NCBI RefSeq assembly: GCF_016909125.1
Contig: NZ_JAFBFD010000008.1
Location: 1-64,000, forward strand
DNA from: Enterococcus lemanii
GTDB lineage: Bacteria; Bacillota; Bacilli; Lactobacillales; Enterococcaceae
Reading direction: 5' to 3'
DNA: 64,000 bases
Below, piece by piece: positions 49,550 through 58,881 of the stretch (positions are counted from its first letter, which is position 1; every line of letters begins with the position of its first letter). Position numbers and translations under genes: made by a program. The notes beneath the pieces were generated by a model that saw only the letters and a list, made by a program, of their open reading frames with translations, was not told where the DNA came from and did no database searches.

Positions 49550-49951
49550 CTAAAACTGATCACTCGCCATTGTTTGTTTGGTGTAATCGACTTGTAAGCC
49601 GGTTAACCCTTCCCACCAATCTTTCATTTCTTGTTCATAAGTGGTTGGGAAATTTTGGCTAATTTCTAAGAGCGTTTGATTGTGAATTTTTGCATAGGAG
49701 TAATTTAAAGCTAAATTGTACTTTAGTTCACGAAGCAAACTATAATACTGGAACATTAAAAAATTCATCTCATCTGGATCTTCTTCCCATAGAACTTTTG
49801 GGGCACGGTCAAAAATAAATCCTAAGCTGCGCATCATAAACATCACCCCATCTAAAGACTCGCTATCAATCGTGGCGGTGTCCTTTAAGATGTCGATGTG
49901 AGTGTCAAGGGCATCAATGAGTTCTTTTTTTAAGTTTAAATAGTTTGTCAT
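49550..49951 (-). CDS. Conserved hypothetical protein, helical
   Basis: A 133-residue soluble, mostly helical acidic protein (LKKELIDALDTHIDILKD; DWWEGLTGL near the C terminus). I do not recognise the family with certainty; the plan resembles DUF1798/YppE-type four-helix proteins. It lies 32 bp after the YueI-type gene on the same strand, so they share a transcript. GGAAGGAG precedes the ATG. Confidence 0.6.
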   Translation of the reverse strand: MTNYLNLKKELIDALDTHIDILKDTATIDSESLDGVMFMMRSLGFIFDRAPKVLWEEDPDEMNFLMFQYYSLLRELKYNLALNYSYAKIHNQTLLEISQNFPTTYEQEMKDWWEGLTGLQVDYTKQTMASDQF

Positions 49952-49983
49952 TGTTAAAACTCCTTCCGTTTTTTTAGATTAGG

Positions 49984-50445
49984 CTAAAAGAATTTTTTCC
50001 AAAAACTTTTTTTGGCTTCAGGGGCATGTTCTTTGTTTAAAGTGACGGTTTGCTTATTTTCAGGAGGGGTTAGTAACTTTTCAATGTCAATTTCTTTTTC
50101 ATTAACCGCTTCGTTCGCGACAATCAGTAACCCAATACGTTCATTCTCACAATTTTGATTCGTAGTGACAATTGTAAACGGTATTTGGTTTTTCGATGCG
50201 ATTTGAATATAAGTGCTTTGGATTAAAGGTGCTAAACAACCGTTAATCAAGATGGAAGCTTTGGGATAGTTTAAACTCAATCGACTAAAAGCTTCTTGTA
50301 ATTTTTTTTGCTTCATTTGGCCAATCGTCATGCTTAAATAACAGCGCTCGCGAAACGTCCCTAAATACTTTCGTTGTTCGTCTGGATTTACCATTGGGGT
50401 ACCGCTTGTCGATTGTTCAAGGCGTTGTTGCAAATTTTCAGGCAT
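49984..50445 (-). CDS. YueI family protein (DUF1694)
   Basis: A 153-residue soluble protein with the LGTFRERCYLSMTIGQMK segment that marks the YueI family. A Lys-rich tail ends KKSFWKKFF. Function unknown; the fold resembles small RNA-binding L7Ae-like proteins, which is only a weak suggestion. It has an extended -10 promoter (TGCTATAAT on minus, 50483-50475) and GGAGGAG before the ATG. First gene of a two-gene transcript. Confidence 0.75.
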   Translation of the reverse strand: MPENLQQRLEQSTSGTPMVNPDEQRKYLGTFRERCYLSMTIGQMKQKKLQEAFSRLSLNYPKASILINGCLAPLIQSTYIQIASKNQIPFTIVTTNQNCENERIGLLIVANEAVNEKEIDIEKLLTPPENKQTVTLNKEHAPEAKKSFWKKFF

Positions 50446-50653
50446 AAAACTCCTCCAAAAGTATGATTGAAACTATTATAGCACACAAGCCAAAAGGAAA
50501 AAAATAATAATGCAATCTCACTCAAAAGAGTAAACATGGTGTGGCTATGTTTGACTCTTTATGAAATCTTAAATTTAGATGAAGCTTCTTTTCGTGAATT
50601 AATCTGAAAAAAGCAGTACACTTAAGATAGGAAGAAGTTAAGGGGGGATTATC

Positions 50654-51016
50654 ATGAAATTAAGTTTTAGCCAAGCGGCACAAGATGTTATTTTAGCCAA
50701 ACAACAACCAGGGGATGTGATTCTTTTAGATTATGAAGACGCAATTGGTCCATTTACCCAATCGGCGGTTTCTTGTCAGTTATACCCAAGTTTTCGTTTA
50801 TTATTAGTACCAAAAGAGTTTCCAAAAGAACAACTCATAGATTATGATGATGCGATTGAAACAGAATTAGGGATTGTTTCGGTAAAAAAACGTTCAGAAA
50901 TGTTATTAGATGAGGCGATTGAAATTATGGTTGAGCCGGCCTATCAACGCTTGCAAATTCGTTCAAATAGTGGGGTGATTGCAGCAAATATGCCATTACT
51001 GCGAATGGACGCGTAA
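50654..51016 (+). CDS. HesB/YqkB-like Fe-S biosynthesis family protein
   Basis: A 120-residue protein with the beta-rich HesB-like core (LLDYEDAIGPFT, YDDAIETELGIVSVKKRSEML, RLQIRSNSGVIAANM). It has one Cys (VSCQLYP) but not the Cys-X-Cys tail of true IscA/SufA carriers, so Fe-S carriage is uncertain. Members are common in Lactobacillales. AAGGGGGGAT precedes the ATG. The phosphoesterase gene follows 26 bp later, probably on the same transcript. Confidence 0.75.
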   Translation: MKLSFSQAAQDVILAKQQPGDVILLDYEDAIGPFTQSAVSCQLYPSFRLLLVPKEFPKEQLIDYDDAIETELGIVSVKKRSEMLLDEAIEIMVEPAYQRLQIRSNSGVIAANMPLLRMDA

Positions 51017-51042
51017 ATTGTTTAGTTATAGGAGTGGGATAA

Positions 51043-51936
51043 TTGGGTAAACTTGCGGTCATTAGTGACCTACACGTTGATATTAATCGGCTTTCATCGA
51101 TTGAGCTGGCGATGCTTTGGCAAACGTTAAAACAAGCACAAGTGACACATTTGCATTTGGCTGGGGATATTGCCAATCATCCGCAAGCAACGCAAGCGGT
51201 CGTTGCATATTTTCAAAAACATGTGCCAACAACCTATCACTGGGGCAACCATGAGATGGTCGGATTAAATGGTGAAACCGAAATTGAAGCATATAAAGAT
51301 CAAGCTTTCTTAAACTTTAAAAGTGTCTCTCTTAATGAAGAGACACTTTTATTAGGTGTAAATGGCTGGTATGATTACCGTTTTTCAGAGTTACAAGAAG
51401 AAAGTAAGATTCGCCAATTGAAAGAATTGTATTGGTTTGACCGGAATATCAAACGCTTGGGGAGTGATCCGCAAATTAGCGAACAAATTAACCAACGTTT
51501 GTATCAGACATTAAAGCAATTACCAAAAGAAAAGAAAATCATTTTAAGCACGCATTTCGTACCCAAAAGAGAATTTATTGTTTTTCAAACAGGGGAACAT
51601 GCTCGTTGGAATCAACTAAACGCTTTTTTAGGTTCGGAAGGTTTTGGCGAAGTTTTAGATGAGTTTTCACAAGTCCAACACGTTATATTTGGTCATACGC
51701 ATCGTCGGTTTGAACCTAAAAAGATTAAGCAGACCTGGTACCATTGTCGCCCGTTTGGCTATTATTATGAATGGCAGTTGACCCGTCAATTTGTTTTTGA
51801 ACGGCAACTTGCCCAAAAGTATCGCCCGACGAAATTAAAAGGGGTGCTAAAAAAACACCAATCGGCTTTTGATGATTATAAAAAAATCCACCTATTAAAT
51901 GAATTTCAACAAGGGATCACTTTAATTGATTATTAA
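51043..51936 (+). CDS. Calcineurin-like metallophosphoesterase
   Basis: A 297-residue phosphoesterase. It shows motif I SDLHVD (near residue 8), motif II AGDIANH, motif III WGNHEM, a His region STHFVP and the final GHTHRRFE. These ligate two metal ions. Substrate unknown; related proteins in Gram-positive cocci are uncharacterized. The start is TTG at 51043 after TAGGAG. It ends at a strong terminator. Confidence 0.88.
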   Translation: MGKLAVISDLHVDINRLSSIELAMLWQTLKQAQVTHLHLAGDIANHPQATQAVVAYFQKHVPTTYHWGNHEMVGLNGETEIEAYKDQAFLNFKSVSLNEETLLLGVNGWYDYRFSELQEESKIRQLKELYWFDRNIKRLGSDPQISEQINQRLYQTLKQLPKEKKIILSTHFVPKREFIVFQTGEHARWNQLNAFLGSEGFGEVLDEFSQVQHVIFGHTHRRFEPKKIKQTWYHCRPFGYYYEWQLTRQFVFERQLAQKYRPTKLKGVLKKHQSAFDDYKKIHLLNEFQQGITLIDY

Positions 51937-51975
51937 ACGGAACCGCTTCGTCAAAGGAGTCGGTTCCGTTTTTTT
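51936..51975 (+). terminator. Terminator after the phosphoesterase gene
   Basis: AACGGAACCG (51936-51945) pairs perfectly with CGGTTCCGTT (51961-51970), then seven T in all. Confidence 0.93.
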
Positions 51976-51992
51976 ATGAATGCTTCTTATAT

Positions 51993-52019
51993 AATATGAA
52001 ATAACTGTTATTTCATATT
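51993..52019. promoter_or_regulatory. 27-bp perfect palindrome upstream of opp
   Basis: AATATGAAATAAC, one T, then GTTATTTCATATT: 13-bp perfect arms. A TATAAT (51990-51995) overlaps its left edge. It looks like a dimeric-repressor operator on a promoter about 330 bp ahead of oppA. The binding protein is unknown. Confidence 0.65.
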
Positions 52020-52145
52020 GCTTGTTAAGAAAGAAAAAGCAAAAATAAGAAGATTCGTAAAAGAAATAAAATGAAAAAAGACGAAAATAAGTCAAATAAT
52101 GGAAAAATGACTAGAGAATAAAATAATTTTTTTCAAAATAAAAGG

Positions 52146-52174
52146 TTGTTAAATCAAGATTTAAGCGATATATT
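52146..52174 (+). promoter_or_regulatory. oppA upstream promoter P1
   Basis: TTGTTA (52146-52151), 17-bp spacer, TATATT (52169-52174); predicted start near 52181. The 11-nt match to the TnpB-derived guide RNA (52173-52183) overlaps its -10 and start point. Confidence 0.6.
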
Positions 52175-52217
52175 TTCATAATTCGTTCTTTTTTCTAATT
52201 AATTATTAAAAAAATCG

Positions 52218-52246
52218 TTGACGAATAAATAAAAATCAGTTATTAT
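52218..52246 (+). promoter_or_regulatory. oppA promoter P2
   Basis: TTGACG (52218-52223), 17-bp spacer, TATTAT (52241-52246); predicted start near 52253, with a leader of about 97 nt. Confidence 0.7.
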
Positions 52247-52263
52247 TTTCTCATGCTTATCTA

Positions 52264-52278
52264 ATTTTTCTGATAATT
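52264..52278 (+). promoter_or_regulatory. CodY-like box in the oppA leader
   Basis: ATTTTTCTGATAATT differs at two of 15 positions from the CodY consensus AATTTTCWGAAAATT. It lies about 11 bp after the P2 start, a road-block position. opp operons are classical CodY targets in low-GC cocci. Confidence 0.5.
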
Positions 52279-52349
52279 CAAATATTCAAACAATTTGAAC
52301 CGCTTAAAAATTTAGATAAAGTAACAAAAGGGAAAATGGAGGAGTATAC

Positions 52350-54332
52350 ATGAAAGTAAGTAAGGTTTTAGCAACTGTATTGGTTAGTACATTTGTGCTT
52401 GCAGCTTGCGGTAATGGTGGAACGGGCAAAACAGATGGTTCAAAAGATGGTGGCGATCAAGCCGGTTTAGTTAGAGAATATAACAATGTCTTTTCAAAAG
52501 ATTTGGAAATCTTAGACTACACTTTTTCACAACGTAAAACAAATGGGGACCACTTCACGAACTTTGTGGATGGCTTATTAGAAAATGATAACTTAGGGAA
52601 CTTAGTACCAGCAATGGCTGAGTCTTGGGAAGTTAGTGATGACGGTTTAACCTATACTTACCACATCCGTAAAGGAGTACAATGGATCGATAGCGAAGGC
52701 AATGAGTACGGCGCAGAAGTGACGGCTCATGATTGGCTAACCGGTCTTAAACATGCGGTTGAGAAAAAATCAGAGACGCTGTACATTGTAGCTGGTAGTA
52801 TCGTAGGTTTAGAAGATTATGTCAATGGGGTTTCTAAAGACTTCGATAGCGTAGGGATTAAAGCGTTGGATGACTATACTTTAGAGTATACATTAAACCA
52901 ACCAGAATCTTTCTGGAATTCTAAAACAACTTATGGGATTTTATACCCAATTAACGAAGAATTCTTAACTTCAAAAGGAGAAGAATTCGGAACACCGGCA
53001 CCTGATTCAATTCTTTATAATGGTGCGTTTATCTTAAAAAATAATACGGCAAAATCAGTTATCGAGTATGAGAAAAACGAAGCATACTGGGATGCAGATA
53101 ATGTCAATATCGATACGGTAAAATGGACTTACAATGACGGCAGTGATCCCGACGGTTTATTCAAACAATTCCAAGATGGTACGTTAACAGCCGCTCGTGT
53201 CTATCCAAACTCACCAGGTTACCAAGATGTCTTAAAAACTTACCCAGATGGTGTAACATGGACATTACCAGGTGGAAGTACGTTTAACTTAACTTTCAAC
53301 TTTAACCGTGGCACATTTGATGCGACATCAAAAACAACGGAACAAGAATTTACGGATACCCAAAAAGCGATTCGTAACCGCGACTTCCGTTTAGCCTTTA
53401 TGTTTGGTTTTGATACAAAAGCGTATCGTGCGCAAAACGTAGGTGAAGAAGGCGCGGACCGTAGCTTACGTAACACGTTAATACCAACACAATTTGTTAA
53501 TATTGCGGGGCAGCCAGTTGGTGAGACCGTACAAGAAAAATTACGTGCTTTAGATGCCGATGCTTTTGGTGATATTGAATTAGCAGAAGGGCAAGCAGCG
53601 TACTACAACCCTGAAAAAGCGAAAGAGTATATTGCAAAAGCGCGCGAAGCTTTAGAAGCAGACGGCGTAACTTTCCCAATTCACTTAGATATCCCTGTTC
53701 GAGAATCAGCTGAAATTGCTGTAAACCAAGTGAAATCATTGAAGAGCACGATTGAATCTGCTTTAGGCACGGATAACGTGATTGTTGATATTCAATTGTT
53801 AAATGATGACAAATACTATGCGGCAACTTATGACGCAACAACTGGTGCAGCAGGTGACTTTGATATCTCAAATGCTTCTGGTTGGGGACCTGACTATGTT
53901 GACCCATCAACTTACTTAAACATTTACGACTCTCGTACAGGAGATATGTTAAAAACTTTAGGTCTTGAAGGTTCAGCAATTGTTCAAGGGGAAGACCCAT
54001 CAAAAGCAGCAAAAGAAGCAATTGGTTTAGCAGAATATGATGCTTTGTTAGACAAAGCAGCAGCCATTTATGATGATAACGACAAACGTTACGAAGCTTA
54101 TGCCGAAGCAGAAGCTTGGTTATTAAATGCAGTTATCCAAATTCCAATTAACTCAGACGAAGGTTTACCTGGTGTAACAACGGTTGTACCATTTACAAGA
54201 CCAGATGGCTGGGCAGGAATTGCAGCTGATAAATTGAAATACATTGAAATCCAAGACGAAATCGTAACCGTTGACCAATGGGACAAAGCGCACGATGCTT
54301 GGACAGCTGCCAAAGAAAAAGCAGCAAAATAA
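52350..54332 (+). CDS. oppA: Oligopeptide ABC transporter substrate-binding lipoprotein
   Basis: A 660-residue lipoprotein with signal peptide and lipobox LAAC (Cys at about 20), and the family 5 solute-binding fold (AESWEVSDDGLTYTYHIRKGVQW near residue 90, GASGWGPDYVDPSTYL-type near 510). It captures extracellular peptides for OppBCDF. It is the first gene of the operon, with AATGGAGGAG before the ATG, and is followed by a terminator that should make its transcript more abundant than oppBCDF. Confidence 0.93.
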   Translation: MKVSKVLATVLVSTFVLAACGNGGTGKTDGSKDGGDQAGLVREYNNVFSKDLEILDYTFSQRKTNGDHFTNFVDGLLENDNLGNLVPAMAESWEVSDDGLTYTYHIRKGVQWIDSEGNEYGAEVTAHDWLTGLKHAVEKKSETLYIVAGSIVGLEDYVNGVSKDFDSVGIKALDDYTLEYTLNQPESFWNSKTTYGILYPINEEFLTSKGEEFGTPAPDSILYNGAFILKNNTAKSVIEYEKNEAYWDADNVNIDTVKWTYNDGSDPDGLFKQFQDGTLTAARVYPNSPGYQDVLKTYPDGVTWTLPGGSTFNLTFNFNRGTFDATSKTTEQEFTDTQKAIRNRDFRLAFMFGFDTKAYRAQNVGEEGADRSLRNTLIPTQFVNIAGQPVGETVQEKLRALDADAFGDIELAEGQAAYYNPEKAKEYIAKAREALEADGVTFPIHLDIPVRESAEIAVNQVKSLKSTIESALGTDNVIVDIQLLNDDKYYAATYDATTGAAGDFDISNASGWGPDYVDPSTYLNIYDSRTGDMLKTLGLEGSAIVQGEDPSKAAKEAIGLAEYDALLDKAAAIYDDNDKRYEAYAEAEAWLLNAVIQIPINSDEGLPGVTTVVPFTRPDGWAGIAADKLKYIEIQDEIVTVDQWDKAHDAWTAAKEKAAK

Positions 54333-54344
54333 TTTATTTTTAGT

Positions 54345-54370
54345 AAAAAAGGCTAAATTTAGCCTTTTTT
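54345..54370 (+). terminator. Attenuating terminator between oppA and oppB
   Basis: AAAAAAGGCT pairs with AGCCTTTTTT around AAATTT (54345-54370). Partial read-through would supply oppBCDF. Confidence 0.8.
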
Positions 54371-54398
54371 ACTTACATAGAGAAAGTAGGGACAAGAT

Positions 54399-55886
54399 TT
54401 GAAACGATACCTTTCATTTAGAATATTACGATCAATCGTGAGTATCTTTCTGGTAACCACCATTACTTATGCGGTGATTTATACCATGGTTCCTCGTAGA
54501 AATGTCTTTAAAGACGACCCAAACTACGGGAAATTAAAAGGAAAACCAGATGAATTGGCAAATTATGAAAACACCGCTTTTAGCAAAATGGGCTATATTG
54601 AGTTTTTATCTTCAAAAGAATTAATTGATAAAGTAGGAGAGGATAACGAAGAGCTAACTGGCGAACCAACACCAGAAAATAAAGCCATTTTACAAGAATG
54701 GGCCGATAAAAACGGTTGGACATTGAACCAGTTACCAATTAGTCAAGCATTTTATGTCACCAAAGACATTCCACTACCAAAGCGTGTGTATCGATTTTAT
54801 GCCAATATGATTCAGATTGATCATCCATGGAAGGTACAAGATCCATCAAATCCAGATTTAAAACGGTCGCTACGTTTCGAAAATGACGAGACGGTAGGAT
54901 TTGCCTTAGTAGGTTCGGGAACACAATTTAAATATCAAATTTATTTTAACTCTCAGTTCCCATATATCCACCAAAATATCGTGCACTTAAACCTAGGCGT
55001 TTCTTATCCAACTTTTGCTGGTCAAAAAGTAATGGATGTTATCGCTGGCGGTCAAGGGAAGACCGATAGCCATGAAATGACATTCCCAACGGGCGTGACG
55101 ATGAAGTCAGCTGCTAATTTGTACTCACGTCAATACCAAGATAGTGACAAGATTTCTTCTAAAGACAAAAAACTTTTTACTGATAATTATGTCGTTACCC
55201 AAAATAACTATAAAGATCCTTCTATGATTGGCATTTCTTTTCGTATGGGTGTCGTAGCGGTCTTCTTAGCTTATGGCTTAGGGATACCGTTTGCGATGTT
55301 AATGGCACGTTTTAAAGGGAAATTCCCAGATAAGGTTGGGATTGGCTTAGTGACTGTATTAATTTCGGTACCAAGTTTAGCCTTTATTTATTTCTTCCGT
55401 TTTATCGGAAATCGCTGGTTTGGCATGCCGGATTCCTTCCCAACTTATGGGGCAGGTGACATACGCTCCTTTGTTTTGCCAACGGTGATCTTAGGACTGC
55501 TTTCCTTATCAAGTATTATCATCTGGATTCGTCGTTATATGATTGACCAACAATCAGCAGATTACGTGAAATTTGCCAAAGCCAAAGGACTAAATAGCCG
55601 CGAAATCGCCCGCAAACATATCTTCAAAAACGCGGCGATTCCAATTGCCAATCAAATCCCGGCAAGTATTATCGGTGCAATCACTGGAGCAACCATTACA
55701 GAGACGGTCTTTGCCGCTCCAGGTATGGGTAAAATGCTACCAGATGCGATTATGTCAAACAATAACCCGGTCGTCATCGCAATTGTCTTTGTCTTTACAA
55801 CGGTTGCGGTTACCTCAATCTTGCTAGGTGACTTAACAATGGCAATGGTTGACCCACGTATTAACTTATCTGCAGGAGGCGAGTAA
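54399..55886 (+). CDS. oppB: Oligopeptide ABC transporter permease OppB, enlarged form
   Basis: A 495-residue permease, against about 310 in typical OppB. After the first helix (RILRSIVSIFLVTTITYAVIY) an extracytoplasmic insert of some 230 residues follows (about 34-285); then five membrane helices with the EAA-type loop AKAKGLNSREIARKHIFKNA and TETVFAAPGMGKML. Enlarged OppB proteins occur in enterococci and relatives. The start is TTG at 54399, after AGTAGGGA. Works as heterodimer with OppC. Confidence 0.92.
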   Translation: MKRYLSFRILRSIVSIFLVTTITYAVIYTMVPRRNVFKDDPNYGKLKGKPDELANYENTAFSKMGYIEFLSSKELIDKVGEDNEELTGEPTPENKAILQEWADKNGWTLNQLPISQAFYVTKDIPLPKRVYRFYANMIQIDHPWKVQDPSNPDLKRSLRFENDETVGFALVGSGTQFKYQIYFNSQFPYIHQNIVHLNLGVSYPTFAGQKVMDVIAGGQGKTDSHEMTFPTGVTMKSAANLYSRQYQDSDKISSKDKKLFTDNYVVTQNNYKDPSMIGISFRMGVVAVFLAYGLGIPFAMLMARFKGKFPDKVGIGLVTVLISVPSLAFIYFFRFIGNRWFGMPDSFPTYGAGDIRSFVLPTVILGLLSLSSIIIWIRRYMIDQQSADYVKFAKAKGLNSREIARKHIFKNAAIPIANQIPASIIGAITGATITETVFAAPGMGKMLPDAIMSNNNPVVIAIVFVFTTVAVTSILLGDLTMAMVDPRINLSAGGE

Positions 55887-55887
55887 A

Positions 55888-56823
55888 GTGGAAAATTCCA
55901 ATCAAAAAATCAATGATGGCTTTAATTTTGTCACAATCGACTCTTTAGCCTCTGAAAAAATCGATACACCAACGTATTCCTATTGGCGTTCGGTTGGTCG
56001 CAAGTTTTTCTCAAATAAAACAGCCATTGCGATGTTAATCTTAATGACCGCCATTTTATTAATGGCGTTCATTCAACCCATTTTTAGTGGGTATGATTTC
56101 ATGAACGTGGAAGACATTAATGATTTTGGGAAACGTTATAACCGCCCAAGTTTAGAGCACTGGTTTGGAACAGATGCGAACGGTATGTCGTTATTTGACG
56201 CCGTTTGGGCCGGAGCGAAAACCTCCATCTCAATTAGTGTGATAGCAACCTTAATTACCACCAGTATTGGTGTCGTTATCGGTGCAATTTGGGGTGTTTC
56301 AAAAAAATTCGATAAAATCATGTTAGAAATTTATAACGTCGTAACCAACGTTCCGCAGCTTTTAATCGTTATCGTTTTATCTTATACGTTTGGAAGTGGC
56401 TTTTGGAACTTAATTTTTGCGATGTGTGTGACAGGTTGGTTAGGTACGGCTTATTTTATTCGGGTCCAAGTGATGATTATGCGTGACCGCGAATATAATT
56501 TAGCCTCTCGTACATTAGGAACGCCAAAATTACGTATGATTTTGCGAAATATCTTACCTTACTTAACATCAATTATTGTGACGGACGTCTCTCGTGCTTT
56601 GCCTTCTTATATCTCTTATGAAACGTTCCTATCGTTTTTAGGTGTCGGTTTAAGTGCAGACGTGCCATCGCTTGGAAGATTGATTGCCAAATATACTAAT
56701 AATATGAGTAACTACCCGTATTTATTCTGGATTCCAGTTGCTGTTTTAGCTTTAGTTTCGGTTTCTCTTTACATTGTTGGACAGACCTTAGCCGATGCTG
56801 CCGATCCAAGAACACATATGTAA
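55888..56823 (+). CDS. oppC: Oligopeptide ABC transporter permease OppC
   Basis: A 311-residue permease with an N-terminal cytoplasmic tail, then FFSNKTAIAMLILMTAILLMAF as first helix, HWFGTDANGMSLFD, and the EAA-like loop SRTLGTPKLRMILRNILP. GTG start at 55888, just after oppB, with GCAGGAGGCG. A longer in-frame reading from 55849 only overlaps oppB. Confidence 0.93.
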   Translation: MENSNQKINDGFNFVTIDSLASEKIDTPTYSYWRSVGRKFFSNKTAIAMLILMTAILLMAFIQPIFSGYDFMNVEDINDFGKRYNRPSLEHWFGTDANGMSLFDAVWAGAKTSISISVIATLITTSIGVVIGAIWGVSKKFDKIMLEIYNVVTNVPQLLIVIVLSYTFGSGFWNLIFAMCVTGWLGTAYFIRVQVMIMRDREYNLASRTLGTPKLRMILRNILPYLTSIIVTDVSRALPSYISYETFLSFLGVGLSADVPSLGRLIAKYTNNMSNYPYLFWIPVAVLALVSVSLYIVGQTLADAADPRTHM

Positions 56824-56842
56824 AAAGGAGGAAGAAATTCTA

Positions 56843-57919
56843 ATGGCAAAACAAACCATTCTAACAGCGGAAAACGTATCTGTTAGCTTTAAAGTTCGTA
56901 GTAGTGAATTACGTGCCATTCGTAATGTTTCTCTTGAATTAAAAGAAGAAGAAACCTTAGCGATTGTTGGGGAGTCTGGTTCAGGGAAATCGGTTTTAAC
57001 GAAGACCTTTACTGGTATGTTAGAAGCAAACGGCTCCATTACTGGCGGAACGATTAAATATCATGATAAAGTTTTAAGCGATTTGAAAAAAGACGAGGAC
57101 TGGGAAGGCATTCGCGGAAAAGAAATCGCAACGATTTTCCAAGATCCAATGACTTCATTGAATCCAATTAAAACAATCGGATCACAAATTTCAGAAGTAA
57201 TTATTAAGCACCAAAAGAAATCAGCCAAAGAAGCCAAACAAATGGCGATTGATTTAATGGATCGTACCGGGATTCCTTTTGCAGCAAAACGTTACGATGA
57301 TTATCCTTTCCAATATTCTGGTGGGATGCGTCAGCGGATTGTTATCGCAATTGCCTTAGCTTGTCGACCAAAAATCTTAATTTGTGATGAACCAACAACG
57401 GCCTTAGACGTAACGATTCAAGCTCAAATTCTAGATTTAATCCGTGAGTTGCAAGCAGAATACAAATTTACGACTATTTTTATTACCCATGATTTGGGTG
57501 TGGTGGCTTCGATTGCTGATAAGGTAGCCGTAATGTACGCCGGTCAAATTATTGAAAGTGGCACCGTGGAAGAGATTTTTTATAATCCACAACACCCGTA
57601 TACTTGGAGTTTGTTGTCTTCTTTACCACAACTTGGGACAAAAGGGGATCACTTATATTCTGTACCAGGGACACCGCCATCTTTATACAAAGAAATTAAA
57701 GGCGATGCATTTGCACCAAGAAGTGCGTATGCGATGGATATTGATTTCAATGAAGAACCACCAATGTTCCAAGTATCTGATACGCATTTTGCCAAAACTT
57801 GGTTACTTGACCCACGCGCACCGAAAGCGGAAAAACCAGAAATTATTCAGAACTTACATGAAAAAATGGTCGCTTTACAAGCAGAAAATGAACGGAAAAG
57901 AGGGATCACCAATGGCTAA
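56843..57919 (+). CDS. oppD: Oligopeptide ABC transporter ATPase OppD
   Basis: A 358-residue ATPase with Walker [10 protein letters not shown], signature [17 protein letters not shown], Walker [13 protein letters not shown], His switch ITHDLGVVA, and the OppD C-terminal oligopeptide-binding extension ([18 protein letters not shown]). The usual Cys-rich Fe-S motif of this extension is absent. Start ATG 56843 after AAAAGGAGG. It overlaps oppF by 8 bp. Confidence 0.94.
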   Translation: MAKQTILTAENVSVSFKVRSSELRAIRNVSLELKEEETLAIVGESGSGKSVLTKTFTGMLEANGSITGGTIKYHDKVLSDLKKDEDWEGIRGKEIATIFQDPMTSLNPIKTIGSQISEVIIKHQKKSAKEAKQMAIDLMDRTGIPFAAKRYDDYPFQYSGGMRQRIVIAIALACRPKILICDEPTTALDVTIQAQILDLIRELQAEYKFTTIFITHDLGVVASIADKVAVMYAGQIIESGTVEEIFYNPQHPYTWSLLSSLPQLGTKGDHLYSVPGTPPSLYKEIKGDAFAPRSAYAMDIDFNEEPPMFQVSDTHFAKTWLLDPRAPKAEKPEIIQNLHEKMVALQAENERKRGITNG

Positions 57920-58847
57920 CGATAAAGAAGTACTTTTATCCATTAAGGATCTTGAGATAACCTTTGGTGAAGGCAAGAAGAAGTTTGTTGCCGTTCAAGA
58001 CGTGAATTTTGATGTCTATAAAGGCGAAACCTTTTCTCTAGTAGGGGAATCTGGTTCTGGTAAGACAACAATTGGTCGTGCCGTTGTGGGTTTAAACCCA
58101 ACGAGTCATGGTGACATTCTTTTTGAAGGTAAAAAAATTAACGGTAAATTATCTAAAGCTGAAATGGAAGATAAAATTCGCAAAATTCAAATGATTTTCC
58201 AAGACCCGTCTGCTTCTTTAAATGAACGAGCAACCGTGGAATATATTATTTCAGAAGGTTTGTATAACTTTGGTTTGTTTGATTCTGAGGAAGAGCGTTT
58301 AGCAAAAGTTGAAAAAATCATTGAACAAGTGGGACTTTTACCTGAGCATATGTATCGTTATCCCCATGAGTTTTCAGGCGGACAACGTCAACGGATCGGA
58401 ATTGCCCGCGCGTTAATTATGGAACCCTCGTTAGTGATTGCGGATGAACCAATTTCTGCATTGGATGTTTCGATTCGTGCGCAAGTCTTAAACTTATTGA
58501 AAGAATCACAAATCAATCAAAACGTAACATACTTCTTTGTTGCTCACGATTTATCAGTTGTGCGTTTTATCTCCGACCGAATTGCCGTGATTCGTTCAGG
58601 CCGGATTGTTGAGATGGCTGAAACGGAAGAGTTATTTACGAACCCGCTTCACCCATACACTAAATCGCTACTTTCAGCTGTACCTATTCCTGATCCAATT
58701 TTAGCAAGACAAAAGAAATTAGTTGTCTATAACCCAGAGATGCACGATTACAGTGTCGACAAACCAACCTTTAGTGAAGTGAAACCTGGTCACTTTGTTT
58801 ATGGAAATGAAAAAGAACTAGAAGGCTACCGCAACGAAATTCGTTAA
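57912..58847 (+). CDS. oppF: Oligopeptide ABC transporter ATPase OppF
   Basis: A 311-residue ATPase: Walker [10 protein letters not shown], signature [15 protein letters not shown], Walker [13 protein letters not shown], His switch VAHDLSVVR, and the [16 protein letters not shown]-terminal motif. Start ATG 57912 inside the oppD end; the long in-frame reading from 57552 is a shadow. The TnpB-derived gene starts 34 bp after its stop without a terminator between them, so they are likely co-transcribed. Confidence 0.94.
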   Translation: MANDKEVLLSIKDLEITFGEGKKKFVAVQDVNFDVYKGETFSLVGESGSGKTTIGRAVVGLNPTSHGDILFEGKKINGKLSKAEMEDKIRKIQMIFQDPSASLNERATVEYIISEGLYNFGLFDSEEERLAKVEKIIEQVGLLPEHMYRYPHEFSGGQRQRIGIARALIMEPSLVIADEPISALDVSIRAQVLNLLKESQINQNVTYFFVAHDLSVVRFISDRIAVIRSGRIVEMAETEELFTNPLHPYTKSLLSAVPIPDPILARQKKLVVYNPEMHDYSVDKPTFSEVKPGHFVYGNEKELEGYRNEIR

Positions 58848-58881
58848 TCAGCCTCAATTAATCCGTTAATGAGGTGGGAAA

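Noticed and set aside
52200-52212. Alternative guide target on the plus strand (TAATTAT, one mismatch, AAAAA)
   Set aside because: It has a mismatch in the middle, is simple AT-rich sequence and lies just upstream of the P2 -35; kept only as second choice to 52173-52183.
57552-57911. N-terminal extension of OppF into oppD
   Set aside because: These codons are a shadow of oppD in another frame; OppF starts at 57912 with a normal site and the expected length.
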